From Bordetella parapertussis (GTDB lineage: Bacteria > Pseudomonadota > Gammaproteobacteria > Burkholderiales > Burkholderiaceae_C), in contig CAMBSK010000010.1 of the NCBI GenBank assembly GCA_945870575.1, positions 1 through 64,000 on the forward strand: a DNA stretch of 64,000 nucleotides, read 5' to 3'. Positions 1 to 7,888 of the stretch are shown piece by piece (the stretch's first letter is position 1; each line of letters starts with the position of its first letter). The position numbers and the translations under genes were made by a program. The notes under the pieces were generated by a model, which searched no databases, was not told the origin of the DNA, and was given only the letters and a program-made list of their open reading frames with translations.

Positions 1-420
1 TTCAGCGCAAAACCCGCTGACGTGACGCATGAGTGGTTTGTGATTGACGCCACCGATAAGGTGCTCGGACGGATTGCCAGCGAAGCAGCCCTCCGTTTAC
101 GCGGCAAGCACAAAGCCATTTATACGCCCCACGTCGATACCGGCGACTACATAGTCGTCATCAACTCGTCCAAAATTCGAGTCACAGGCAATAAAGCCTT
201 GGACAAGATGTACCACCGCCACTCCGGTTATCCGGGCGGCATCTCCAGCACCAACTTCAAAGACATGCAGGCCAAGCACCCCACACGTGCGCTTGAAAAA
301 GCGGTCAAAGGCATGTTGCCCAAAGGTCCTTTGGGTTTTGCCATGATCAAAAAGCTCAAGGTGTACGGCGGTGCCGAGCATCCCCATACCGCCCAACAGC
401 CCAAAGTGCTGGACATCTAA
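1..420 (+). CDS. rplM: 50S ribosomal protein L13 (5' end outside window)
   Basis: Large-subunit ribosomal protein L13, an early-assembly protein that binds 23S rRNA. The reading frame is open from base 1 ([20 protein letters not shown]), so the usual first three residues or so lie upstream of the window. The GTG at base 22 is an internal valine, not the start. The family core ([18 protein letters not shown], then HSGYPGG and the MLPKGPLG region) is intact to the TAA stop. It is followed after 11 bases by rpsI, the universal L13-S9 operon. Only the missing N-terminus is uncertain. Confidence 0.97.
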   Translation, partial: FSAKPADVTHEWFVIDATDKVLGRIASEAALRLRGKHKAIYTPHVDTGDYIVVINSSKIRVTGNKALDKMYHRHSGYPGGISSTNFKDMQAKHPTRALEKAVKGMLPKGPLGFAMIKKLKVYGGAEHPHTAQQPKVLDI

Positions 421-431
421 GGAGCTATGAA

Positions 432-824
432 ATGATTGGTGAATGGAACAATGGCACCGGTCGTCGCAAATCCAGCGTCGCCCGCGTGTTTCTGAAAAAA
501 GGCTCCGGCAAAATCATGGTCAACGGCAAGGACATCGCTGAATATTTCGGCCGTCAAACCTCGATCATGATCGCCAAGCAACCCCTGTTTTTGACTCAGC
601 ATGTCGAATCTTTCGACATTCAGATCAATGTGCAGGGCGGCGGTGAATCCGGCCAGGCAGGCGCTGCCCGTCACGGCATCACCCGCGCACTCATCGACTA
701 CGATGCGACCCTCAAACCCGCGCTGTCAGCAGCCGGTTTTGTCACCCGGGATGCTCGTGAAGTGGAACGTAAAAAAGTCGGTTTGCACGGCGCGCGTCGC
801 CGCAAGCAGTTCAGCAAACGCTGA
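432..824 (+). CDS. rpsI: 30S ribosomal protein S9
   Basis: Small-subunit protein S9 (130 aa, the normal length). Its C-terminal basic tail (RRRKQFSKR at the very end) reaches the decoding site and contacts P-site tRNA. The N-terminal [14 protein letters not shown] block is the family signature. A GGAG ribosome binding site at 421-424 sits 7 bases before the ATG. It is co-transcribed with rplM and ends at a strong stem-loop terminator (853-885), which closes the ribosomal operon before erpA. Confidence 0.98.
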   Translation: MIGEWNNGTGRRKSSVARVFLKKGSGKIMVNGKDIAEYFGRQTSIMIAKQPLFLTQHVESFDIQINVQGGGESGQAGAARHGITRALIDYDATLKPALSAAGFVTRDAREVERKKVGLHGARRRKQFSKR

Positions 825-852
825 TCTACCGCCAGGCCCTGTGTCTGCCATC

Positions 853-885
853 AACCGCCAGGGCTTGTGTTCTGGCGGTTTTTTT
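853..885 (+). terminator. Rho-independent terminator after rplM-rpsI
   Basis: A 9-bp perfect stem (AACCGCCAG at 853-861 with CTGGCGGTT at 872-880) closes a 10-base loop and is followed by a run of seven T. It separates the ribosomal operon from erpA. Confidence 0.9.
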
Positions 886-941
886 CTGGGCGATGCAAGA
901 CGGCTTGCCGCATCAGCCTTGCATATAACCTTGTCAAATAG

Positions 942-966
942 ATTGTTGACTGAAATAGGTTACTAT
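942..966 (+). promoter_or_regulatory. Candidate IscR type-1 binding site upstream of erpA
   Basis: The 25 bases match the remembered E. coli IscR type-1 consensus (ATASYYGACTR-WWW-YAGTCRRSTAT) at 21 of 25 positions, with mismatches at positions 3, 18, 19 and 20. A TTGACT -35-like hexamer (946-951) lies inside it. It is 35 bases before the erpA start codon. In enterobacteria erpA is a known IscR target, so a holo-IscR repressible promoter is the natural reading. No clear -10 box was found. Confidence 0.5.
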
Positions 967-1000
967 TACCCATCAAAGAACATTTTCATTGGAGAGCGCC

Positions 1001-1366
1001 ATGAGTGCCTTAGCCGAAACCATACCCACCGCCATGCCCGAGCCTATCGTCTTTACCGACAGTGCAGCGGCCAAAGTAGCTGACCTGATCGCCGAAGAAG
1101 GCAACCCCGAGTTGAAACTGCGTGTGTTTGTGCAAGGCGGCGGTTGCTCTGGTTTCCAGTATGGGTTCACCTTTGATGAAATAACCAATGAAGACGACAC
1201 CATCATGTCTAAACACGGCGTCTCTTTGTTGATCGATGCCATGAGCTACCAGTATTTGTTGGGCGCTGAAATCGACTACAAAGAAGATTTGCAAGGTGCG
1301 CAGTTCGTCATCAAAAACCCGAATGCGACCAGTACCTGCGGATGCGGGTCTTCATTCTCAGCTTGA
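1001..1366 (+). CDS. erpA: Iron-sulfur cluster insertion protein ErpA
   Basis: A-type Fe-S carrier that passes clusters to apo-enzymes, in E. coli notably those of isoprenoid synthesis. The 121-aa product has the three cluster-binding cysteines: C49 in [11 protein letters not shown], and C113 and C115 in the C-terminal CGCGSSF motif. The ATG at 1001 is chosen over an in-frame TTG at 989 because the GGAG at 991-994 is spaced correctly only for the ATG. It is a single-gene unit bounded by terminators on both sides, with a candidate IscR site upstream. Confidence 0.95.
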   Translation: MSALAETIPTAMPEPIVFTDSAAAKVADLIAEEGNPELKLRVFVQGGGCSGFQYGFTFDEITNEDDTIMSKHGVSLLIDAMSYQYLLGAEIDYKEDLQGAQFVIKNPNATSTCGCGSSFSA

Positions 1367-1386
1367 GTTTTTTTCAGTTGAGCAAT

Positions 1387-1413
1387 AAGCCGGGCTAGTC
1401 CCGGCTTTTTTTA
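1387..1413 (+). terminator. Rho-independent terminator after erpA
   Basis: An 8-bp stem (AAGCCGGG at 1387-1394 with CCCGGCTT at 1400-1407) has a 5-base loop and a T tract beginning inside the last arm. It overlaps the stop codon of the convergent anmK gene. The opposite strand lacks a T run, so it appears to serve erpA. Confidence 0.88.
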
Positions 1414-2514
1414 TGCCGGGTAAATCGCACCGAGCACACGCGGCCCCAAAGCGCCTGTGACCTCAGGCAAGTTACCGGGTAAATTCAGGCAGGTTTGTTG
1501 CGCCAACCAAGCAAAGCCGGCGGCTTCTACTTGCAAGGGCGGTAAACCTTGCTGCTCGGTGCTTTGAACCGGAATGTCGGGTAATAACTGCTGCAACATG
1601 TCCATCAAACAGCGGTTGTACGCGCCGCCGCCACAAACCAGCAACCGAACCGCATCTGATGCATAGCGCAACACATCGTCTGCGCAAGCCCGTGCTGTGA
1701 ATGCGGTCAAGGTGGCCTGAACATCGGCAACGCTGGCACTGGCAAAACCGCTCAAGTGTGATTGCAACCATGCGGCATGGAACAAATCACGGCCTGTGCT
1801 TTTGGGCGGTGCTTTGCGAAAAAACGGATCGCTCATGCATTGGTTCAGCAAGTCTGTCATGACTTTTCCTGAAAGTGCCAAAGCGCCGTCACGGTCAAAG
1901 GCTTCGCCGGTGTGCAGTTGGCACCAATGGTCAAGCAGCACATTGCCGGGGCCGCAATCAAAGCCTGTGACTGCTTGATCCGTCAGCACACTGAGGTTGG
2001 AAATGCCGCCAATATTGAGAACCGCGACGGTATGTCCCGCGTCGGCAAACACGTGTTGATGAAACGCAGGTACCAGAGGCGCCCCTTGTCCTCCTGCGGC
2101 TATATCGCGACTGCGAAAGTCAGCAACCACGCGAATGCACGTGCGCTCAGCAAGCAACGAAGGATTGTTAATTTGAACCGTATAGCCTATGCCGTCGTGT
2201 AGGCCGGGCTGATGGCGCACGGTTTGTCCGTGTGCACCTATGGCGGCAATCTGAGAGGGTTGATAACCGGTGCTTTGCAGCAAATCACGCACAACGTTTG
2301 CATAACTAAGTGCAAGCTGGTTGGCTGCCAGTGATGCGGTGTGTAATTCATCGGCGCCACTCTGGTTGAGCTGTAGAAAGGTCTGGCGTAAGTCGTTTGA
2401 AAAAACCTGGCTAAAGTGGCCGAGCACACGAATACCTTGGGTGAAATCGGCCAACACGGCGTCCACGCCATCGAGTGAGGTGCCTGACATCACGCCGATA
2501 TAAAGCGTGCGCAT
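1411..2514 (-). CDS. anmK: Anhydro-N-acetylmuramic acid kinase
   Basis: Phosphorylates and opens 1,6-anhydro-MurNAc released by lytic transglycosylases, giving MurNAc-6-P for cell-wall recycling. The N-terminal GVMSGTSLDGVDAVL is the AnmK ATPase signature, and the FDCGPGNVLLD and VCGGGAYN segments are the conserved nucleotide and sugar-binding loops. Length (367 aa) is normal for the family. The ATG at 2514 is preferred to an upstream in-frame TTG at 2520. It lies head-to-tail with the M23 peptidase, 11 bases downstream of it, so two cell-wall genes form one unit. Confidence 0.95.
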   Translation of the reverse strand: MRTLYIGVMSGTSLDGVDAVLADFTQGIRVLGHFSQVFSNDLRQTFLQLNQSGADELHTASLAANQLALSYANVVRDLLQSTGYQPSQIAAIGAHGQTVRHQPGLHDGIGYTVQINNPSLLAERTCIRVVADFRSRDIAAGGQGAPLVPAFHQHVFADAGHTVAVLNIGGISNLSVLTDQAVTGFDCGPGNVLLDHWCQLHTGEAFDRDGALALSGKVMTDLLNQCMSDPFFRKAPPKSTGRDLFHAAWLQSHLSGFASASVADVQATLTAFTARACADDVLRYASDAVRLLVCGGGAYNRCLMDMLQQLLPDIPVQSTEQQGLPPLQVEAAGFAWLAQQTCLNLPGNLPEVTGALGPRVLGAIYPA

Positions 2515-2525
2515 GGTCAAAACAA

Positions 2526-3902
2526 TCAGTGCGTGGTGTCGGCTGAGACGAGCGAGGCTGAGGCCAGTTGTCTAGAGACTTCAGCCGCCTGGCGGTTGAA
2601 TTGATCACGGGCGAAAGCAGGAATCGGCACAGACTCGCTTTGACGGGCCAGCAATTGAGGGTCTTTGTGAACGCCGTTGACACGGAATTCAAAATGCAAA
2701 TGCGGGCCGGTGGCCCATCCAGTGGCTCCGACCAAACCTATTGCTTGGCCTTGCGATACAGACTGGCCGCGACGAACCAGCATTTTGCTCAAGTGCGCAT
2801 AAACCGTGGAGTGGCCGTTGCTGTGTTTGATCACCACCGCATTGCCGTAACCGCCCAAATTACCTGCGCTCTGCACCACGCCCAGCCCGACGCTGCGTAC
2901 CGGCGTGCCTTGACCCGCTGCGTAATCCACACCGAGGTGGGCGCGCCAGGTCTGAAAGATGGGGTGAAAACGCATGCTAAAGCCGCTGCTCACGCGTGAA
3001 AACGCCAGCGGAGACGCCAGGTAGGTGCGGCGCAGACTTTGGCCCTGCAGGTTGTAATAACCGCCGGGCTTGATGCTGTTTTCCTGGAACCACATGGCCT
3101 GGTGCGTTTTGCCTTTGTTGACAAACTCGGCAGTCAGCACTTTGCCGGGTTTGAGCGATTCACCGTCGGCTTCCAGCGATTCATAGGTGACGGTGAATCG
3201 GTCGCCTTTGCGTAAGGCGCGGTGAAAATCTATGTCGCCTGAGAAAATTTCTGCAAGTTGCACTGCAATGCTGTCCGGAATGCGTGCATCGTCAGTGGCG
3301 GCAAACAAAGAGGTTTGAATCAAACCGCCTGACAGGCGAACCGAGGTTTTGAGTTCGCCGGTTTCGCGTCTTACGCTCAGGCCTTGCTCGCCGCGTTCAA
3401 TCACCAGGCGTTGAAACGTGTCGTTTTTGTCGGTGGCCCAACGCGCGGTGAGTTTGAGCAAATGGTTGTCGTCGTCTACTTCGGCATTCAACTGGCGCGC
3501 GCTTTTGCCCAATAAGGCTTCGCGCACCAGCGGGTTGCCGCGCATGAAGTCAGCAGCTGTTTTATCGGATACGCCCAAGCGTGACAGCATGGATTCTGCG
3601 GTGTCGGTAGAACGCGAAGTATCGCTGCGGTAAAGCCGCAGACGGTCTTTGTCCAAGCTGCTGATCTGGCTGTCAAGGGTGATGTTGTTGACGTTTTCCA
3701 CCAGTTGACTGATGGGTGTAGGCGAATCGGATTGTCTGAAACCGGCAACTGCCAAAGCCCCGGCGGCGGTCAGCGCCAACACCACAGCCAGACGAACCAC
3801 GCCATTGCTGCGGTAAACATCATCATCTTGGGGGGTGTCGGGGAAATCGTTATCTTGCAAAATCAGCATCCAGTGACTTAGGCGCCAGACGGACTGCGGC
3901 AC
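2526..3902 (-). CDS. Membrane-anchored M23 (LytM-type) murein peptidase
   Basis: Peptidoglycan DD-endopeptidase family M23. A short cytoplasmic N-terminus is followed by one membrane span (about residues 36-55), a long linker domain and a C-terminal LytM domain. The zinc ligands are visible as HLGVDY (about residue 319) and HLHFEF (about residue 400), with YAHL between them, so the domain should be catalytically competent (OapA/MepM-like). The start is ambiguous: GTG at 3902 is given, and an in-frame ATG at 3869 with no better ribosome site would remove 11 residues. It is divergent from tyrS and co-oriented with anmK. Confidence 0.88.
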   Translation of the reverse strand: MPQSVWRLSHWMLILQDNDFPDTPQDDDVYRSNGVVRLAVVLALTAAGALAVAGFRQSDSPTPISQLVENVNNITLDSQISSLDKDRLRLYRSDTSRSTDTAESMLSRLGVSDKTAADFMRGNPLVREALLGKSARQLNAEVDDDNHLLKLTARWATDKNDTFQRLVIERGEQGLSVRRETGELKTSVRLSGGLIQTSLFAATDDARIPDSIAVQLAEIFSGDIDFHRALRKGDRFTVTYESLEADGESLKPGKVLTAEFVNKGKTHQAMWFQENSIKPGGYYNLQGQSLRRTYLASPLAFSRVSSGFSMRFHPIFQTWRAHLGVDYAAGQGTPVRSVGLGVVQSAGNLGGYGNAVVIKHSNGHSTVYAHLSKMLVRRGQSVSQGQAIGLVGATGWATGPHLHFEFRVNGVHKDPQLLARQSESVPIPAFARDQFNRQAAEVSRQLASASLVSADTTH

Positions 3903-4002
3903 CTTAGAATGAAAGAGATAGTTGTGCGCTTCACCTGGAGGTGCGGCCCAAAGGTGTGCAGTATACAGGCCTGACTACCAGGCAACAAGCCCGAAATCAC
4001 TT

Positions 4003-5238
4003 ATGAATCAAGCATCTGAGAAACAAACCTCACTATCTGCAACGGTTGAGCAAGCGCTGGCTGTGTCCATGCGTGGTTGCGAAGAACTGTTGCCCAGAGA
4101 TGAATGGGTCAAAAAGCTACAGCGCCACGAAAGCACAGGGCAGCCGCTGCGCATTAAGCTCGGCTTGGACCCGACGGCACCAGATATCCATATTGGGCAT
4201 ACCGTGGTGCTGAACAAAATGCGCCAACTCCAGGACTTGGGACACCAAGTGATTTTTTTGATCGGCGATTTCACATCGCTGATAGGCGACCCGTCCGGGC
4301 GCAACACCACCCGTCCGCCGCTGACTCCAGAGCAAATCAAGAACAACGCCGACACTTATTACAAGCAGGCCAGCATGGTACTGGACCCGGCGCGCACCGA
4401 GATTCGTTACAACAGCGAATGGAGCGAGCCCTTGGGTGCCAGCGGCATGATTCAACTCGCGTCGCGCTACACCGTGGCGCGAATGATGGAGCGTGACGAT
4501 TTCCACAAACGTTTTCACGGCGGGCAATCGATCAGCGTGCACGAATTTTTATACCCTTTGATGCAAGGCTATGACAGTGTTGCGTTGAAAAGTGATTTGG
4601 AGTTGGGCGGCACAGATCAAAAATTCAATTTACTGATGGGGCGTCATCTGCAGCAGGAATATGGACAAGAACCGCAATGTATTTTGACCATGCCTTTGCT
4701 TGAAGGTTTGGACGGCGTGGACAAAATGTCCAAAAGCAAAAACAATTACATAGGCATCACGGAAGACGCGAACACCATGTTCGCCAAAGTCATGTCCATC
4801 AGCGATGTGTTGATGTGGCGCTGGTACACCTTGTTGAGTTTTCAGAGCCTGCAAGACATTGCGAAGTTGAAAGCCGAAGTTGAAGCCGGGCGCAACCCGC
4901 GCGACGCCAAAGTCATGCTGGCCAAAGAAATCACGGCGCGTTTTCACTCGGCTACGCTTGCTGACAGCGCCGAGCAGGATTTTGTCAATCGCAGCAAAGG
5001 CGGTATTCCTGATGAAATTGCCGATGTGCATGTGAGTGGCGCGCCCTTGGGCATCAATGCCTTATTGAAAAACGCAGGTTTAGCACCTTCTACCAGCGAA
5101 GCTGGACGCTTGGTCGAAGGCGGCGGCGTGCGCATAGACAGCAGTGTGGTCAGTGACAAAGGGTTGAAACTGCAAGCAGGTACCTACGTGGTGCAGGTCG
5201 GTAAACGCAAATTTGCACGCGTTCACTTGAGTCCCTGA
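4003..5238 (+). CDS. tyrS: Tyrosyl-tRNA synthetase
   Basis: Class I aminoacyl-tRNA synthetase charging tRNA-Tyr. The HIGH motif is at residues 63-66 ([13 protein letters not shown]) and the KMSKS loop is at about residue 241 ([11 protein letters not shown]). The C-terminal S4-type RNA-binding domain covers roughly residues 345-411. The reading frame stays open to 3922, but the ATG at 4003 gives the family N-terminus and normal length (411 aa). A TAGAAT -10-like box at 3905-3910 could start its transcript about 85 bases upstream. Confidence 0.97.
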   Translation: MNQASEKQTSLSATVEQALAVSMRGCEELLPRDEWVKKLQRHESTGQPLRIKLGLDPTAPDIHIGHTVVLNKMRQLQDLGHQVIFLIGDFTSLIGDPSGRNTTRPPLTPEQIKNNADTYYKQASMVLDPARTEIRYNSEWSEPLGASGMIQLASRYTVARMMERDDFHKRFHGGQSISVHEFLYPLMQGYDSVALKSDLELGGTDQKFNLLMGRHLQQEYGQEPQCILTMPLLEGLDGVDKMSKSKNNYIGITEDANTMFAKVMSISDVLMWRWYTLLSFQSLQDIAKLKAEVEAGRNPRDAKVMLAKEITARFHSATLADSAEQDFVNRSKGGIPDEIADVHVSGAPLGINALLKNAGLAPSTSEAGRLVEGGGVRIDSSVVSDKGLKLQAGTYVVQVGKRKFARVHLSP

Positions 5239-5247
5239 GCGATTCAA

Positions 5248-6204
5248 ATGACAACCGGTATCCAAGCGATGAACAGATTGAATGACTGGTTATTGAAACT
5301 CTCACCCACCACTTTGTTGTGGACATCCGTGGTGGTGGCGATCATCACCATCGTCATGAAAACTCTGGCCTGGTACATCACCGATTCGGTCGGTTTGTTG
5401 TCGGATGCCATGGAGTCTTTCGTCAATCTGGCCAGCGCCATTTTTGCCTTGATCATGGTGACCGTCGCGCAACAACCCGCTGACGAAGAACACCCTTACG
5501 GCCACCACAAGGCCGAGTATTTTTCGTCTGGTTTTGAAGGTGTGTTGATCATGGGTGCGGCCGCCGCCATCATCTGGGCATCCATGCACCGTTTGTTTGA
5601 CCCACAGCCTGTGGTTGAACTTGGCTGGGGTTTAAGTTTGTCAGTGGCCAGCTCCGCGTTGAACGGCCTACTGGCTTGGGTGATGTTCAAGGTGGCCAAA
5701 GCACAGCGGTCTATCGCGCTTGAAGCCGATGCCAAACATTTGGTGACCGATGTCTGGACATCGGCAGGCGTGGTCACAGGCTTGTTGCTGGTGCTCTACA
5801 CCGGTTGGCTCTGGCTGGACGCGGTGGTTGCCATGGGCGTGGCTTTGAATATCATGAAAGAAGGCTTTAATTTGATCTGGCGTTCATCCCAGGGCCTGAT
5901 GGATGAAGCGGTCGAACCGCAGGTGCTGTCGCAGATCAAAGAAGTGCTGGACGGGTTTGAACACAAACGCGGCGCAGTTGAGATCATTCGCTTTGACCAC
6001 ATCACCACGCGCCAGGCCGGGCAGCGGCGCTTTGTAGATATGCACATGCACATGCCGGCCAGTTGGTCGCTGGGACGTGCGGCGGCGTTGCGCACCAGTG
6101 TCGAGCAAGCGTTGATGAGCGCGGTGCCGGGACTGCGCGCCAGCATTCAGTTGCTGCCGAATGATGTGGAAGCGCATTTTGATGATGTGCGGGATTTGAA
6201 ATAA
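5248..6204 (+). CDS. Cation diffusion facilitator (FieF-like) metal efflux transporter
   Basis: Inner-membrane divalent metal/proton antiporter of the CDF family (318 aa). About six hydrophobic spans are followed by a cytoplasmic C-terminal domain. Metal-site positions are seen as LLSDAMES in span 2, the HPYGHHKAEY loop after it, and HLVTDVWTS in span 5 (the HxxxD pair). The metal (iron, zinc or manganese) cannot be told from sequence alone. It follows tyrS after 9 bases and probably shares its transcript. Confidence 0.9.
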   Translation: MTTGIQAMNRLNDWLLKLSPTTLLWTSVVVAIITIVMKTLAWYITDSVGLLSDAMESFVNLASAIFALIMVTVAQQPADEEHPYGHHKAEYFSSGFEGVLIMGAAAAIIWASMHRLFDPQPVVELGWGLSLSVASSALNGLLAWVMFKVAKAQRSIALEADAKHLVTDVWTSAGVVTGLLLVLYTGWLWLDAVVAMGVALNIMKEGFNLIWRSSQGLMDEAVEPQVLSQIKEVLDGFEHKRGAVEIIRFDHITTRQAGQRRFVDMHMHMPASWSLGRAAALRTSVEQALMSAVPGLRASIQLLPNDVEAHFDDVRDLK

Positions 6205-6273
6205 GCATAAGATCCTAGTACACAGTACTTGCGTTAAAGCGTGAACTGTCTTTCTTAAGCTGGAGGAATGGTT

Positions 6274-6483
6274 ATGAATGAAATTATTTTTTCAGTCACT
6301 ATGGCGCCCGAAGGCGGATTCATAGCGCATGCCCTAGGGCACAGTATTTTCACAGAGGCAGATGATTTACCCAGCTTGCGTATTGCCGTTCGCGAGGCAG
6401 TTCGCTGCCATTTTTCAGATGGCCAAGCACCCGCCATGATCAGGTTGCATCGTGTTGAAGAAGAGTTATTCACCTTAGTTTGA
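6274..6483 (+). CDS. HicB-like antitoxin (small, first gene of a hicBA pair)
   Basis: A 69-aa protein with the partially degraded RNase H fold of HicB antitoxins (beta strands EIIFSVTMAPEGGFIAHALG, then a helix SLRIAVREAVRCHF). It lacks the usual C-terminal DNA-binding tail. The ATG at 6274 is preferred to 6268 because the GGAGG at 6262-6266 is spaced 7 bases from it but only 1 base from the other. The HicA-like gene follows after 12 bases. The antitoxin-first order fits many hicBA loci. The pair lies in an AT-richer patch between a CDF transporter gene and dbpA. Confidence 0.75.
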   Translation: MNEIIFSVTMAPEGGFIAHALGHSIFTEADDLPSLRIAVREAVRCHFSDGQAPAMIRLHRVEEELFTLV

Positions 6484-6495
6484 TCTTCTATTCTT

Positions 6496-6741
6496 ATGCC
6501 TAAGTTGCCGCGTGATCTCTCTGGTGCTCAATTGATTGCAGCGCTTGAAAAATTTGGTTATGTGAAGACCCGGCAAAACGGTAGTCACGTGCGATTGACT
6601 TGTACTAAACCCAAGGAGCATCACTTGACTGTTCCTTTGCATGACCCGCTTCGTATTGGCACTATGTCTGCCGTTCTTGCGGATGTGGCACAAACACACG
6701 CTATATCGCGTGAAGAACTTTTGCAAAAACTGTTTTCTTAA
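6496..6741 (+). CDS. hicA: HicA-family mRNA interferase toxin
   Basis: An 81-aa YcfA/HicA double-stranded-RNA-binding-fold protein. It shows the family layout LIAALEKFGYVKTRQNGSH with the GSH histidine expected to be catalytic, then HHLTVPLHD and a C-terminal helix (REELLQKLF). HicA toxins cleave mRNA and are neutralised by the HicB partner, here the gene 12 bases upstream. Nothing suggests inactivation. Confidence 0.82.
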   Translation: MPKLPRDLSGAQLIAALEKFGYVKTRQNGSHVRLTCTKPKEHHLTVPLHDPLRIGTMSAVLADVAQTHAISREELLQKLFS

Positions 6742-6882
6742 ATCTGTTGAGCTTAGTACACGCTTTGTCTTTTTGAGACAAACTTAGCCTTAAATACTAA
6801 TATAAAAATAATATATTTTATTTTTTAATTTAAAATAACTACTATTTGGAGTCCTCTGTAAATTAAGCGGGAGAATGACATC

Positions 6883-7830
6883 ATGGCCAACATTAGTTTC
6901 AGAAAAATTTTCTTCCCCTATGCCCATGAAAAAAGCCAAATAATCAAAAGCGTGGGTAGCGGATTTGCTTACTACACCACGGCGGAGGTGGCATATTCCA
7001 TACTGACAAACCGATGTATATGGATGCGCAGTTGCTCCACCATGAACGACTATCTGGAAGTCAAATACGGTGAACACCTTTTACATAAAGCAAAAGAAAG
7101 CGATTCGGGTAAAAAGCTTGACCAAGCTGTTGATGCTTGTTACGAGGGTTTATTTGCGAAGGCTTGGAATTCATTTGAACAAGAAGAGCTTCCAAAATTG
7201 GTTAACAACACCTACCTTACTTGTGTCACCGAGCACAGCAAAGATGAGGACGATATAGGCAGGTTGTCTATGTGGCGTGCTTACGGGGGTAAAACAGGCA
7301 TTGCATTGGTGGTATTTAAAAAAGATATTTTTGAAAAAAACACTTCAGATTTTGGAATTTATGCAAGCCCAGTAGCGTATCTAAGTGTGGATCAATTTTG
7401 TAAAGAAATGGAAAAAGTTGCTGAAAAAATCCAAGAATATTCAGACTATATAAAAGGAAATTTAAGTGAGCATTGTGTCGAGGAATATCTCTTAGAGATA
7501 TTTACAAACGCTGTCATTTGTACCAAGCATCCTGGATTCAGTGAAGAGAAAGAGTGGCGCATTATTCATTCGCTTGGTCATAAACAAAGTCAATTTATCG
7601 AAAAAGAGATTAAGAATATCAAAGGAGTTCCACAAATCATTTACAAAATTCCTTTTTATAAAAATATCACAGGTTTGGCTTTAACTGATTTGATTGACCG
7701 TGTAATTATTGGTCCTTGTGAATTCCCTGATGTAACCTACCAAGCCATTTGTAGTGTTCTAAGTGAAGCTGGAATGACAAGTCCAGAGGAAATAATCAAA
7801 AAATCAGAAATTCCTTTGCGGCAATCATGA
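6883..7830 (+). CDS. DUF2971 domain protein (accessory, function unknown)
   Basis: A 315-aa protein of the DUF2971 type, with the family's N-terminal pattern FAYYTTAEVAYSILTNRCIWMRS followed by MNDYLE, and a central block with SMWRAYGG ahead of GIALVVF. No enzymatic activity is established for the family that I can name, though members often occur in defence or mobile regions. Base composition is clearly richer in A and T than the flanking housekeeping genes, which indicates transfer. The ATG at 6883 lies 8 bases after a GGGAG ribosome site. It has no obvious operon partner; the hicBA pair is 141 bases upstream. Confidence 0.75.
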   Translation: MANISFRKIFFPYAHEKSQIIKSVGSGFAYYTTAEVAYSILTNRCIWMRSCSTMNDYLEVKYGEHLLHKAKESDSGKKLDQAVDACYEGLFAKAWNSFEQEELPKLVNNTYLTCVTEHSKDEDDIGRLSMWRAYGGKTGIALVVFKKDIFEKNTSDFGIYASPVAYLSVDQFCKEMEKVAEKIQEYSDYIKGNLSEHCVEEYLLEIFTNAVICTKHPGFSEEKEWRIIHSLGHKQSQFIEKEIKNIKGVPQIIYKIPFYKNITGLALTDLIDRVIIGPCEFPDVTYQAICSVLSEAGMTSPEEIIKKSEIPLRQS

Positions 7831-7888
7831 AGTCGGTGCTTGATTGTGCTGACTGATTTCCTTATCAGTACAAGCCGATAATCACTCA

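Noticed and set aside
6764..6782. TTTGTCT/AGACAAA hairpin after hicA as a terminator
   Set aside because: A 7-bp stem without a following T run. It may be a weak processing hairpin, but the evidence is too thin.
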